Part shown: positions 9,070 to 21,436 of the stretch, piece after piece
Layout of the letters: each line of letters starts with the position of its first letter
Position numbering within the stretch: the first letter of the stretch is position 1
NCBI GenBank assembly: GCA_964019335.1
Contig: OZ025719.1
Coordinates: forward strand, 186,001-250,000
Length of the DNA: 64,000 nt
Direction of reading: 5' to 3'
Origin: Diplonema japonicum
Lineage: Eukaryota > Euglenozoa > Diplonemea > Diplonemida > Diplonemidae
Translations under genes and position numbers: made by a program
Notes under the pieces: generated by a model
What the model was told of the DNA's origin: nothing
Seen by the model: the letters and a program-made list of their open reading frames with translations, nothing else
The model's database searches: none

Positions 9070-10577
9070 AAATAGATCGAGTTTTTTTTTTTTATTATTG
9101 TGTCAAAAAAAAAAAAAAAAAAACAAGGATTGTAGAAAGTTTTTTTTTTTATTTTATATTTTTTATTTTTTTCCGCATTTTCGTATATGTTGCTCTCACC
9201 CGGTCGTACACCGATAAAAACCACAAAAAAAAAAATTGTTGTCAGCAAACTTCGAGTGCTTGTTTAAAAAAAAAAAAAAAAAAAAAATTCTCCACAAAAA
9301 AAAAGGCACGAAAAGAAAACTTTTCATGGACACCCGTGGGTATTTCAACTCTTTCTCCTTACCCTTGGTTTCAGAAAGTAAAGATGCACGTTTCCTTTCA
9401 TCATCTTTTTTTTTTCTTTTTTTTCCCCCCCGGTATTTAAATGGCGGCATGCGTACTCATCCAAAGGTTGTGTACAGTGCACAAGCAAATGCTAAATACT
9501 CGTTTTTTCCCTTCCCCTACCCCCCCCCCCCCCCCCCTTTCTTTCTTTAAATCTCTCCCCTTAGCTCTTTTCTTTTCTACATTCCCCCCCCCCCCTCTTT
9601 AATTTTGTGTTCCCTTGTGCGTAGATACTTTAAGCTGCACCCCAGAACACTGGATTTTTTCTCTTTTACACTTTTTCGGGCGGGGGAGGGGGGAGAAGGA
9701 GACAAATGTAAAAATCTAATAAGAAGGGACTTTATTCTTTGGCACAACAGGAATGACAAAGTTCTGGTTTTTTTTTTTATTCTTTTGTTGCTCAAGAGAA
9801 GGGGGGGGGGGGGGGGGGGGGGAAGGAAATCCTGTTTTTTTGTTGTTTTTTTTATGTATCAGTACCAACGTGGTTTTTTTTTTTCGTTTTTTTTTTGTTT
9901 GTTTGGTTAATGAAGACAGAAAACACTTGTTATTTGTAACAATTATTATTATCAAAAAAAAAAAAGAAAAAGAAAATGAAACTCCTTCTTTGCTATAGCA
10001 GGCGTAGCTGCTTTCTAAGGATTTAAAAAAAAAAAAAAAAAAAGAAATTGCCAGTGTGCACAACCCAACACCGGTCAAGGCTTTTTTTTTTTTTTTTTGT
10101 ATTGTCCTGATGAAGGGGGGGAAAAAAAAAGGAAGAAAAAAAGTGGCTTAAATCCTGTGGTGGACTCGGAAAGAAAAAGACGTAGAAAATGAGAATTCCT
10201 TGGAAAGAAAAGAGAGAAAAAAATGAAAAGAGAATGTGACATACAAGGCACCAGAAACAGGAAAATGTGTGGCGTGAGCGCGTTTCTAAAAAAAAAAAAA
10301 AAAAAAAATGCCATTTTTTTTTTTTTTTTTATTTTTATTTTTTTTAAAGGGTGAGTAAAAAAAATGATGGGTCAAATACAAAAACCCAGCATCACAATTA
10401 ACCTATGTTTGTCTTCTGACAGTTCAACGAAAAAAAAAAATTTTTTTTCCCCTTCCCCCACACTGATTTAGAGTTCCGTTGCACGGGCGCACTCTAAATT
10501 GGCAGCGAACTCCCCCCCCCCCTTCTGCTTTACCCCATTCTCACTCACTAACCCCATAAAATAGCTATCGTGCTACT

Positions 10578-10634
<57 letters not shown>

Positions 10635-10672
10635 GCGATCCTGTCACATACTGCAGGTTCCCTTCAAAGACA

Positions 10673-10709
<37 letters not shown>

Positions 10710-12307
10710 TTATAAATTGCTGTAATACCGGCAATATAAGAGCGGGAAAGGGGAAAAAAAAAAAGGGAGAATGAAAAAAAAAAAAAGAAAAAAGAAAAAA
10801 AAAAAAAATACACACAAAAAAAACTACCGGATTTTGGGAATATATTACTGGATTTTCACGACAAGAGTTACAGATTTCCTCCGGAAAAAAATAAAAAAAA
10901 TAAAAGCGATCCCAAAAATAAATTCAAAAAAAAAAAAAGACTTTTTTTTTTAAATTGGGCATCCGAATCGGTCCCAAAACAATTCCCAAACCCGGTAGGA
11001 AGGAAGAAAAAAAAAAAAAAAAAAAAGAATAATGGCAATTTTTAGCATTTGGACACCTAGAAAAGTGAAAAGTGAAAAAGAGGTTTATCGATGTCACAGT
11101 GACTCCGTCCCCCCCCCCCCCCCCCCCCCTATTTTCTTTAATTACCGTAGGTGCAGAAAGAAGAAAAAAAAAGAAGAACCAGACATGGTCTTGCCCACAG
11201 CTTGTCGAGAAACTACCTTCATATGGAAAAAAAGAAACCCTTATCTACTTCTTTTTTATTTTCTTTTTTTTTTTCTTCTTTTTTTTGATTGTATCACAGG
11301 GAAAATGAAGAGAAAACGAAAGGAAAGAAAAGAAGAAAAAAAAAACGAAGAATGGAAAAAAAAAAAAAAAAACTTTTTATTTTATCTACAAACTACCACC
11401 TGTTGTGAAGCGTGCGTGTGAAGAAGAATACTTAAAATACTTAAATCTCCGCCGTGGGGGGGAGGGGAGGGCCTACAGTTTAGCATTCAACCCTTCTCCA
11501 GGTTTCCCTCATGTGAAGCACTCAACGACACCCCGTTGTACTGCCTGTTAGAGGGGTCCATAACGTTCTTAAAGGTCTCTACTAAATAAAACGATAAAAA
11601 TGCACCCCCCAGACACGGCTGAATTTTTAAAGCATAAGAGAAAATAAAGAAGAAGAAGAAAGAAAAAAAAAAAGAATTAAAAAAAAAAGAAAAGGTAGGG
11701 TACATCTTCTGCTAACACATTTGCTTCGCTTTTTCCTTTTTTTTTTGTTTGTATAATTTAAAAAAAAAGAGAAAAAAGAAAGATCGGGCGCTCACTGCGT
11801 TTGGTGGTTTTTTTTTTCCCCCCCCTCCCCAATATAATTATGAGTTGCGGAAAAAAAAAAAGAAAAAAGAAGAAGAAAGAAACAAAACATGTAACTTGCA
11901 CAACAACACGCTTTTATTCTTTTTTTTTCTTCTTTTTTCCTTCTGGGAGGGGTGGGATAATAACACTACCCTCCCATACCCTCGCGCGCGACCAAATTTG
12001 TCCATGATTAGAAGCATTTAAAAAAAAAAAGAAAAGAAAAGAAAAAGAAGAAGAAGAAGAAGAAAAAAAGAGAAAAAGGGACTGGTGTCCGGTAAAATTC
12101 TGCACATTTTCTTCTCCTTTTTTTTTGTTTTATATTTCACATGTTTCAGCGACTCTCGATGGATAAAAAAAAAATACCGTACCTCCTCCCTCCCCCTCTA
12201 TATTTTTTTTTCTTTGTGTTTCTTTACTTTCTTTTTTTTTTTTTTTTTTTCCATTTCTTTCTTTGTTCCCTCCTTCTTTGTAGTCTGCTGTGTGGTTAAA
12301 AATCACT

Positions 12308-12366
<59 letters not shown>

Positions 12367-12431
12367 CTTTTCTTCTTCTTTTTTTTTCCCATTGTTCAAA
12401 AAGGGGGAAGGGGGAAAAAAAAAAAAAAAAA
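9070..12431. other. 3.4-kb homopolymer-rich spacer, no gene seen
   Basis: The region is dominated by A, T, C and G runs, including about 52 T at 10581-10632 and about 57 T at 12310-12366. Open frames on both strands are Lys/Phe/Gly/Pro homopolymer artefacts. The only recognisable feature is the short repeat at 10632-10679 shared with the 3' end of the retroelement relic at 15 kb. Confidence 0.7.
10632..10679 (+). repeat. 48-bp repeat shared with a retroelement 3' flank
   Basis: TAGGCGATCCTGTCACATAC followed by TGCAGGTTCCCTTCAAAGAC occurs here and, with one substitution, at 15271-15318 directly after the C-terminal frame of a retroelement relic. Long T runs flank it on both sides. It is probably the isolated 3' tail of the same family. 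Confidence 0.75.
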
Positions 12432-13961
12432 ATGCCGAATACAATAAGTCCCCCAGAAAATTCTTTGAGAATACCGTCGCCGAGCGATTCCGGCAGTGTG
12501 ATGGACATTGACCTGGCAAGCCCGAAGCCCACGAATCATCAAGACACAGCTCTGCTACACGAAATCAACTCGACAGAGGGTGGGACAGAGGCAAGCAACG
12601 TCTTCAGCGGTCCGAGCGTCGTCCGAATGGCAGACGACCCAAAAGATATCGACGATCGAAAACAAGAGAACGAGATGACTATCCTCCCAAAACTATCGAA
12701 ACCGACAGACCCGAGACACGGCACTTGGAGCGCGTGTTTAAACTTTATAAACTCCATCGTCGGTGCCGGCATCATCGGCCTCCCCTTCGCCTTCAAAGAA
12801 ATCGGAGACATCCCGGGAACGTTAATCATCTTGACCATAGCTTTTTTAACAGATTGCTCTGTTCGTCTCATAATAAATCTGGGGTCTTCTACAGGGTACT
12901 CTAATTACGAAGATCTCGCTAAAACTCTCCTCGGTCCGCACTGTGGATACCTGGTTCTCTTTGCGATGGTGGTTTTTGCGTACGGGGCAATGGTTTCGTA
13001 CTTAATAATTATCGGCGACACACTTCCGGTAGTTTTCAAATCGTGGTTTTCTGCGGAATCGATGCTTCATGACAGATGCGCTGTTATTGCACTGGCAGGC
13101 GGGCTGGGCTGCCTCCCGCTTTGCTCTCTGAACGACATCGGAAAACTCGGAAGATTCTCCGGTTTTTCACTATTCGCAATCGCGCTGCTGATCGTCTTCG
13201 TTCTGATCCGAATGGGGGATTCAAAACCCGACATCAACGAAAAGACAACAACAACGAACAACGACGAGAAATCACAAGAAATCCTGCAGGGTATCGGGCA
13301 GATACTATTCGCATTCGTCTGCCACCATTCATCGTTCTTGGTACGCAGCAGTATGAAAAACCCGAAACTGTGGAGCGGTGTGACACATTTTTCTGTGTCT
13401 GTTGCATGTTGTTTAAGCGTTGTTCTGGCGGTGGCAGGGCACCGAACTTTTAAAGACTGTACAAGACCCAACGTCCTTAACAGTTTTAAGGTAGATGATG
13501 AGGTTATTAATGTTGCACGGTTGTTGCTCAGCGTCACAATGATTTTAACGTACCCAATGGAGTTTTTCGTCGCCCGCACAGGGCTCACAGGGCTGTTTGT
13601 TGAGGACCGTTTGGGTTTGAAAAAATCTTTCTTCTACCTTCTCACGTTGGTTATTTTTATCGCGACGCTCATCCCCAGTCTCTACCTGAACCCCGACGAC
13701 CTTGCGTTGGTGCTTTCCTTCACCGGTGGGACAGCTGCGTCGATACTCGGGTTTATCATACCAGGTGCACTTTATTTTTCGCATGCATTGTTGACTGAGG
13801 GCTGGTCAGCGGTTGTTTTCACGCGCAAGGCGGTTATACCCGTTGTGCTTATCGTGCTGGGGGGTGTGCTGCTCTTCAGCAATTTGTACTATTCTGCGAA
13901 AGACATCACGGAGGGGATTGCATACCACCCTCCTGCTTGGTGCCCTGATACTGGTATTTGA
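12432..13961 (+). CDS. Amino acid transporter, SLC38/AAAP family
   Basis: This is a 509-residue multipass protein of the amino acid/auxin permease superfamily, closest in feel to SLC38 members. After a ~95-residue hydrophilic N-terminus, the first membrane segment carries the family hallmark NFINSIVGAGIIGLPFAFKE. About eleven hydrophobic segments follow, with a charged loop near residues 260-285 (DINEKTTTTNNDEKSQ). TYPMEFFVARTG and LSFTGGTAASILGFIIPGAL match the usual segments near TM8 and TM9-10. Length is normal for the family. Transport substrate and membrane (plasma or lysosomal) cannot be read. The start follows a T57, G-run and A18 leader. Confidence 0.85.
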   Translation: MPNTISPPENSLRIPSPSDSGSVMDIDLASPKPTNHQDTALLHEINSTEGGTEASNVFSGPSVVRMADDPKDIDDRKQENEMTILPKLSKPTDPRHGTWSACLNFINSIVGAGIIGLPFAFKEIGDIPGTLIILTIAFLTDCSVRLIINLGSSTGYSNYEDLAKTLLGPHCGYLVLFAMVVFAYGAMVSYLIIIGDTLPVVFKSWFSAESMLHDRCAVIALAGGLGCLPLCSLNDIGKLGRFSGFSLFAIALLIVFVLIRMGDSKPDINEKTTTTNNDEKSQEILQGIGQILFAFVCHHSSFLVRSSMKNPKLWSGVTHFSVSVACCLSVVLAVAGHRTFKDCTRPNVLNSFKVDDEVINVARLLLSVTMILTYPMEFFVARTGLTGLFVEDRLGLKKSFFYLLTLVIFIATLIPSLYLNPDDLALVLSFTGGTAASILGFIIPGALYFSHALLTEGWSAVVFTRKAVIPVVLIVLGGVLLFSNLYYSAKDITEGIAYHPPAWCPDTGI

Positions 13962-14052
13962 TTCACAACCCTTTTTTTTTTTTTTTTTGTAATTTACTGA
14001 CAATGAACACATTTTTTTTTCTTTTATTATATTTCTTGTAGACTTATTTTTC

Positions 14053-14090
<38 letters not shown>

Positions 14091-14169
14091 GAACAAAGTT
14101 CACAAATTTTGAAGAAGAATTTATTTTTTGCAGAAAAAAAGAAGATCGGAAGAAGAGTCCATCTCACTG
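13962..14169. other. Short T-rich spacer
   Basis: T runs (about 40 T at 14055-14095) between the transporter and the retroelement relic. No feature is seen. Confidence 0.5.
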
Positions 14170-15318
14170 TCCCGCCCGCCCCCCCCCCTTACCCTTTACT
14201 TCTCTTTTGCCTGCAAGAGACCGCCCTTACGCAAGCGGGGCAATGGATGATGGACAAGGAAGCGAAGCAAGACGTTTTCCTAAAAGAACACCGTCTCTTT
14301 TGGGGACCCCCACAACAGGGGAAGGTGTCAAAAGGTGCAGAATCCCCCTCAATCGCCCAAAGAGGAGGCGTGGGAATTATGGTGAACAAGCAACTGACAG
14401 CTAAGAAGGAATCCTTCCTTTACGAGGACCACAGCACCAACTCGCGAAGGGTACATGTAAGAGTCGCGATTGGGAAACGTGACTGGTTACACATTATCAC
14501 CCTCTACTGCCAGGTAAGAGACGGCTCCAGACACGCCAAGAGAAATAGGGAGGCGCTAATATCCGACACCCTACAGAGATCGGCTCAGCTGGGGGACGTT
14601 CCGGTCATTGTGACAGGAGACTTCAACACGACGATAATGGACTCCCCGGTCCTCTCGCACGCCATCTCTCAACATTGGACAGACGCTTCGAACAAAATAT
14701 CGCGCCTACTCTTCTGGAAAAGACCATTCCAACCGGGAAACCTATTAGAACCGAAACCCCTCATTTGGTATCACAAGCACGGGCTGGGGAAGAAGTACTT
14801 CCCGGGGCTGATCCCGTTTGTCCTCAAATGGCTGAGTGCCCTGAAATGGGGCAAGGATGGAGGGCAAGTGTCCAAGGCGGAGCTTGCTGTCGACTCGTAG
14901 CAACGAGAGAATCCACTTGGGTGGTGAAGACCATGCTGGGCTAGGAAAATCGGAAGAAATCCTCAACGTCCTGGACAGGGCACACAGAACAGGAACTGGG
15001 AATCACCTGATTCCAGCAGAAACTATGAAGTCAGTACACTCACTGCGTACCCTGGGGCTCCACAGCCATCCCATCATTGGATACTCCACTGGTCCAGTCT
15101 TCGCGTCCCCGAAGGCAACCCACCCGATCCTAGAGGAGCAACTGCGAACGCATTGCATCCTCAACAACTCGCTAGTTGGTTTCACGCCCAAGCTGCTGAT
15201 GAGATACTACGACGGGCCTAAGGCACTACCACGACAGAAGGGATCAAACACTAGATGAGTTGATTGTCGTTAGGCGATCCTGTCACATACTGCAGATTCC
15301 CTTCAAAGACATCTTTTT
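14170..15318 (+). mobile_element. Non-LTR-type retroelement relic, copy b (AP endonuclease plus C-terminal block)
   Basis: The frame at 14206-14900 carries an exonuclease-endonuclease-phosphatase fold: LQET near the start, GGVGIMVNKQL, VAIGKRDWLHIITLY, and VPVIVTGDFNT with the catalytic GDFN. This is the APE-type endonuclease used by non-LTR retrotransposons to nick target DNA. It runs into PFVLKWLSALKWGKDGG and SKAELAVDS, then a stop and frame change. The tail continues in the frame 14857-15258 (MKSVHSLRTLG ... RQKGSNTR, ending in TGA). No reverse transcriptase lies between the two parts. The 48-bp tail at 15271-15318 also occurs at 10632. This copy is defective. Confidence 0.75.
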
Positions 15319-15552
15319 CTTTTTCTTCTCTTTTTTCTTTTCTTCGATTCATATTCTTAATTTCTTTCTTTTCTTCTTCCCCCCCCCCCCGCGAAGGTTA
15401 AATATAAAAAAAAAAGGGCAGGGGGGAAAAAAAAAACCCGTGGGTTAAAAAAAAAAGAAAGTTTTTTATATAAGTTCTATTCATTTAAAAACACATCCCC
15501 CATTAAAAAAAAGACACACAAAAAAAACCCCCCCCCTTTTCTCAAAAAAAGT
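15319..15552. other. Pyrimidine-rich then A/G-rich leader region
   Basis: CT-rich DNA (15312-15400), then mixed A, C and G runs before the next start codon. No gene is seen. Confidence 0.5.
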
Positions 15553-17927
15553 ATGGAAAAAGCAAGAAAATGGGCCAAGGGCCGTGTAGGGGGTGTGGGC
15601 TCCCCGTTGGGGAGAATGTCAATGGAATCAACAAGATCCAGCACATTTGACCCAGACGGCTGGGGGAGAACAGCACCCGACATCTGCATCACGGTTTCAA
15701 GAACAGGACCAAACGAGTCCCTAGGGATGCTCATCGACCCAAACACGTGCGTAGTCACAACTGTGGACAAGACAAGCCTGGCAGAAAAACACAACATAGA
15801 AGTTGGCCTGCAAGTAACCAACATAAACAACACACCTGTTACAACCCTTGAAGACATAAAACAAGCCGTACAGAAATCCCCACTGGACATCACCTTCACC
15901 TTCTCCGACCCACGTCTTTCTAACGATAAATCGCTGATGCTCATTAAAGACGAAATATTCACACAAGCTTCAAAAGAGTACCAAGCCCTTAAGGACAGAG
16001 ACAAAGACGCCACCGCCGCCGAGGCAAAATCTGCGAAAGCATACCAGCAAATGAAGAAAACCCACACCATGTCTACACAACTCTGCGACACTAAGGTACA
16101 GGACGTCAGAAGAGCCAAGGAACAAATTTCAAAAAGCAAGGCCGCGCAACACCTCTCCGCCCTTGAAGAACAGCTCAGAACAGCACGGATGCGATCGGAA
16201 GAAGAGCTTGAGAACATCAAACAAACCGACGCCGCGATAAAAGTTTCCGTTAAAAAAGCACAAGCGGAGAACAAAGCACTGAAGATACGCCTCAACATCC
16301 TAGAGGACGACGGCACCAAAGACGAGACCTACGCAGGCGCGAGGTCCTCTGAACACATGCAGCTTGCCATCAAACTCCAACAACTCCAAGAAGCTATCGA
16401 AGAGAAACGATCTATTGTTGACACCGGGACCTCACAGACAGTCGATCTCAACAACAAGCTTGAATCTCTTCAGGCTATCGTCAAGGAAGGCGACACTAAG
16501 GCAAAATATCTAAAACGGAGCATTGACGACATGACCGCCGAAAACGAAGCACTTCAAGAGGAGAAACAACGCATGGCCACCATGAAGCAGCAAGGCGACG
16601 AAGAGTACAGCGAGACCGTCAAACAGCTTATGGAAAAACTGAAATCCGTCGGAGCGGATAAAAACAAGCACCTTGCACAAACCTCCGACCTCCTCAACCG
16701 CGTCCAAGGCGGGGAGAGCAGCGTCATGAAGAAGCTCCGCAGCCTCGAGATGGAACTAGAGATCAAACGGAAAGACAACGAAATCCTGCAAGCCGACAAC
16801 ATCACCACAAGATCTGAAGAGTCTGCTCTACTCCAAAAAATAGAAGAGAAGGAAAAGCGGGGGGAGATATTGAAACAAGCTAGAAAACGCATGACAGAGG
16901 CGGAACGCGAGGTCTCCGTCATCACAGAGTTCGCAGCGAAAGCAAGAAAGACAATGACGGAGCTGAACGAGAGCAATAATACGTTGGAGAGTAAGAACCG
17001 GCGGAACAACAACCTCAACGCGGAAAAATCCGCGGCTTTCGAGGAGGAGGTGGCCCTCATAAGGGAGCACGAACGGGAAATTCAACAGCAAAAGGAACAT
17101 CTCAGCGAGGTCGAACCTTTGGAGGCGCAGGTTGCAAAGCTTGAAAACGACCTCGCAACTTTACTCGTTGAGCTGCAGAATGAAACCTTAACAGCAGCCT
17201 CCCTCATGCGTGATGTGTTGTCCGCGAACTGCAAGGTTGAAGCAGCAAAGGAAAAACACAACGATGCAAAAAATCAGCTCCGCGGCCTCTTAGCTGAAGC
17301 ACGAATCGCGCAAGAAACGGTCGCCATGAGACAGCGTGAGATAGAACAACTTTCATTGCAGCACGACCAAGGGATCAGCGACATTGCCTGCGACAGAGTG
17401 ATCATGAAAAAGAAGTGCGAGATCAAAGAAAGTGACCTCATTGAGCAGCTTGACCACGCGGAGGCTCAAACCATCGAAGTTGAAGATTCTCTGCGAAAAC
17501 TGTTGCAGAAGCTCGGGGACGCGACTGATTTCGGTATGATTCTTTTCCTTTTTTCTTTTTGAACACAACAAAAGATGAACCCGAAGAAGCACCTGCTACC
17601 GAAACCACGAGCTTCACGGAACCGAATTCCAAATACGAGTTGTCCTTCCTCGGCCTCACAGAGGAGAACATAAAGCTCACAGAGCTGCTTGGCGAGATTC
17701 GGGACAAAATATGGGCGGCGGAGGAGCTGAAGCGAGCCATCGACGAAGAGGTCGTGAAGAAGTCGCGGGAGGCAGCGAAGAAGGACGCAGCCATTACGAA
17801 ACACTTCACAAACAATATCGACAAAGAAGAGCTTCAAGCCGTCATCGAGAGCACCATGATCGACAACATGCGGCTGAGAGACCAGAACTTGAAGCTTTCA
17901 ACGGGTCTGCAGAGCCTCCAGCTTTGA
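15553..17927 (+). CDS. PDZ-domain coiled-coil protein (2 exons)
   Basis: Two exons (15553-17533 and 17575-17927), joined across a 41-nt GT-AG intron, encode 777 residues. A PDZ-like domain occupies about residues 38-118 (LGMLIDPNTCVVTTVDKTSL, then AEKHNIEVGLQVTNINNTPV). From about 140 to the C-terminus the protein is nearly continuous coiled coil (for example LEEQLRTARMRSEEELENIK). The intron is phase 1 and rebuilds Asp at the junction; without it the frame stops after a few codons. There is no motor domain or membrane segment. It may be a cytoskeletal or flagellar scaffold, but that is inference. Confidence 0.78.
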
Positions 17928-18065
17928 AAAAAAAAAAAAAAATTCCCCGTCGTTTCTTTCCAAAAAAAAAAAGAAAAAAAAAAATAACCCGTTGAGGAAT
18001 TCTTTTTTATGATTCTTCTTTTTTTTTTTCTTCAAATCATCAGGAGGGTGGGGGGGAAGGGAAGG

Positions 18066-18097
<32 letters not shown>

Positions 18098-18098
18098 C

Positions 18099-21000
18099 AT
18101 GGCAGACCCCGTGCAAACATCCGAAGCGGCGAGTAAAACCCGGCGGTTGTCGTTCCCTTCAACAAGCTTGCTGAACAGCAAGATTTCCCCCCATGAAAAG
18201 CACGATTCTTTAGCTTACATCATGGGCCCAGCGACGCTGAAGATGAGGTTTGCTCCATTCTCTGATAACATCAAATGGGTAGGAGATGGGGAAACAGAAG
18301 AAGACGAGAAGATACGGAACGAATATGGAACACGTTTGGCCGCGGCCGCCTGTGAAGGTTGTGTCCTTGACTCTCCCGTCACACTACGCGGGGAACAGAT
18401 AGAACTTACAGGCGACATCCCCGGCGTACAGGAAGGCATGACCGATGAGGAAATCAAAGAACTGCAAAGTGCAGAACGCCCGCCAGTAATCCGCGCAGTT
18501 TGGGAGGCCGTCTTAAGATTCCCCACGCAAAAATCTCAATTGTCGTTTCAAGCAAACATTCTACTTGAAAATATCTCGACCATCGCCTGCGCCATATGTG
18601 ACTTCGAACCAGTTTCCTTAGGCCATGTTGTCTGCACCGTGACATGGAGGATAATCGACGCCTTCATGGTGTCGGACCATGTCAGGTCACCGGAGTATAA
18701 AGCCGCTTTTAAGAAGCCGAACGCGTACATGTCGATGAAGAAAGCCGGAGACTTCGCGAAGAATATACAGGAAATCAAGAAATTTGTGGAAACCTTGGAC
18801 AATGCGGAGGATGTCCGGACGGAGTTTGAGACGAACCTGCCGAGGTTTATCCGTGTTGCAGGAAAACCGGGGTCCCATTCGGTCCGCGTCACTTTATGGC
18901 CGTGCGAAGAAGTTTATAGCATAGGCTCTCAAAAAGCCGCTACAGAGATCCAACGAAGAGTCCGTGATGTGTTCGACCTACCGAGCTCAACAGGCATCGA
19001 GGTCCTAACCTGCGACATGATAAGCCCCCTCATCAGTCCCACTAAGTCCGAGATGATGGATGCCGACATCGACGGCCCTCAACGAACTGCCATCATTCGA
19101 ATCGACGCTTCAGAGGAACAGTCGTCGAACATCCTTCAACACCAAGGCTTGTCGGCCCCTTACATATCCAATGGTGCCCTCGTGGTCCACAACGAAGAGC
19201 TGTGGTTTGATTTGTTCACATGTAGAATCATGGACAGACCGGGATCGTTTCAGTGCATGAAGCCCAAGCTTCCCCACTTCAGTTTTTTGAAGCTGGAACT
19301 CGCCATTTTAAACGTGATGCAGACGGCGTCAACACTATTGGACGGGAAGTTGTTCCCTGGTACCGTGAGGGTTCATGTCGGTGAGGCTGTGCCTGATCTT
19401 GGGCAGGAATATCGTGAAGCCATGGAAGTCGAGCTCCTTTTGTCCCAGCCCGTTGAAAACAAACAGCTTAAAGTAGCGGAGGCCATTGAGCTTGACGCTG
19501 ACGGGAACCCCATCACCGACTTGACCTTGACGGTGGAGACCGTTCCTTTGCGTTCGAATCTGGACGTATCGAGCAAGGCGTCCCGCCGTGAGCGGGAGTC
19601 GGAACGTGACAGACTGTTCTCCAAGTTGGATGCCACGTTGGAACGGGAAGTCGAGGCTAAAAGAAAGCTCCACAACCGCCAGCAGTGCATGCAGTCTATC
19701 CAGACGGAAGACGGCAGCGACATCTCCACCCTCCTCGCCGTGCTGTTCCGGCAACGCGCTGCAGAGTCTCTTGGCGACCTGCAGATCAAGGAAACCCTTG
19801 CGCATGAGACTGCTGAGGTATGCAATTAAAAAGAGGTGTACCCTTACCTTATCATACAGATCACTATCACACTTAATGGCGAAGAAGTTGCGCACGCAAG
19901 GTCCAAGCGGAAATACCGTTTGCACACACTCACCCAGGCACTGCAGGACACCATCGCCAAGTACCCAAACCCGTCGCCCACAGAGACAGATGCAACAAAC
20001 GGGCGGCAAAAGATGAATCTGATGATCCGCGAGGTATACATTCCAAATAAAAAAGGAAAGCACACCACACAGGTGTACGTGCAAGAAATCGACCGAACAG
20101 TAGTTAAACGGGCGAACGCACACTTGATCGCCGACCAAATTCTTGGAGGCAAACGGGAGAGGGAAGGAGAGGAAGGCATAGGTGGGAAAGGAAAAGGCAA
20201 GAAAGGGAAAGGGAAAGACGGAGGGGGGAAGGGAATGAAGGGGCAGGGTGGGAAGGGAGAAGGAGCCCCTGAGCCCGGAGAGCACAGCCACCACCACCAC
20301 CACCATCATCATGCGCCACCACCTCCACCTCCTCCGCCGCCACCTCGTCCTATGGCACAACAGCCACAACCACCACAACCGCCACAAAGCCACGGGCTGC
20401 ATCAGCATCATCAGCACCAACATCACCACCAGCACCAACACCAGCACCAGCACCAGCACCAGCACCAACATCATCACCACCACCAACACCACCAACAACA
20501 TCAGCACCAACACCAGCATAATGTGCACCAGCACCAGCAGCAACAACAACAACAGCAGCAGCAGCAGCAGCAGCAACTCGCCCAGCAGCAACAACAACAG
20601 CAGCAGCAACTCGCCCAGCAGCTTCTCATCAGCCAGCTTGCGAATGCGACTCCTGCACAGCAGCAGCTCCTTGCCCAACAGCTCCTTCAGCTGCAGCAGC
20701 AGCAACAACAACAACAGCAGCAGCAGCAGCAGCAACAACAACAACAACAACAACAACAAATGCAGCAGCAGCAAGCAGCGTCCACCGAGTGGAATCACCA
20801 GGTTTGCCAAGTATAATATAAACCCACAAACACACCGCAAAGGTCGAAGGTTGGTTCTCGAACCTCCTAGCAGAGCTGCAGGGGCCCTCAAAACCTATCA
20901 TCGAGAAGCTGCATGGTCAAGCCATGCAGCAACAGGCACACGCCAGGGAGATCATCTATGCAGTGGAACAGAAGATAAGGTATGAGCGCCATCGGCACAT

Positions 21001-21270
21001 GTAAGACAACACAGGAAGCCGGGCATCCAACCGCAGGAGTCCCTGGGGACGTGGTACCTGCTTGACAGTCTGATAAAGAGTAGCAACGGGCTCGGGATCT
21101 CCAATGTGTTCCTTCAGGCAGCTGGTGGTAGCATCGAGAACTTGGTCGCCTCATACCTTCCACACCACCTGGACAAGAACCTCGTCTCGCGGTGCCAGCA
21201 GCTGATTGCCACCTGGGAGCAGCTCTTCCCGAATCAAGTGTTTGCACGACTGATGGGGTCGATCCAGTGA
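18099..21270 (+). CDS. CTD-interacting-domain (CID) protein with His/Gln-rich linker (4 exons)
   Basis: Exons 18099-19817, 19860-20801, 20843-20979 and 21015-21270, split by GT-AG introns of 42, 41 and 35 nt, keep one frame of 1017 residues. The last two exons form a CID, the helical domain by which Pcf11, Nrd1 and SCAF proteins bind the RNA polymerase II C-terminal repeat: AREIIYAVEQKIRKPGIQ, then LGTWYLLDSLIKSS, then LIATWEQLFPNQVF. The middle is a low-complexity linker (Gly/Lys-rich, ten prolines, His/Gln repeats, long poly-Gln). The first ~570 residues are of no family I recognise. Exon phases agree at every junction, which supports one gene. The likely role is in RNA 3'-end processing or termination, inferred from the CID alone. 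Confidence 0.68.
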
Positions 21271-21436
21271 CGCGGGCGAAGGTGGGATTTTACCTCTTCG
21301 CCGCAGTAGTGTGTCTAATACGTCGTTTAACACAAGCTAAATCTAAGTGGTCATAGTTCTTCTTCTTATTCTTCATGGCACTTTTACCCCTATTTGCTCG
21401 CTTGACTCTTCCACAATGATGAAGAAACCTGTCACG

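Noticed and set aside
10581..10632. Long T runs that might be read as intrinsic terminators
   Set aside because: No stem precedes them, they occur throughout spacers, and intrinsic termination of this kind is bacterial.
9070..12431. Many short frames in the large spacer on both strands
   Set aside because: They are made of Lys, Phe, Pro and Gly runs from homopolymers and show no protein-like composition.
19335..20891. 518-codon minus-strand open frame rich in Leu and Val
   Set aside because: It is the antisense of the CID gene; the Leu/Val runs are the reverse complement of the CAG/CAC repeats, and the sense frame has a real domain and matching intron phases.
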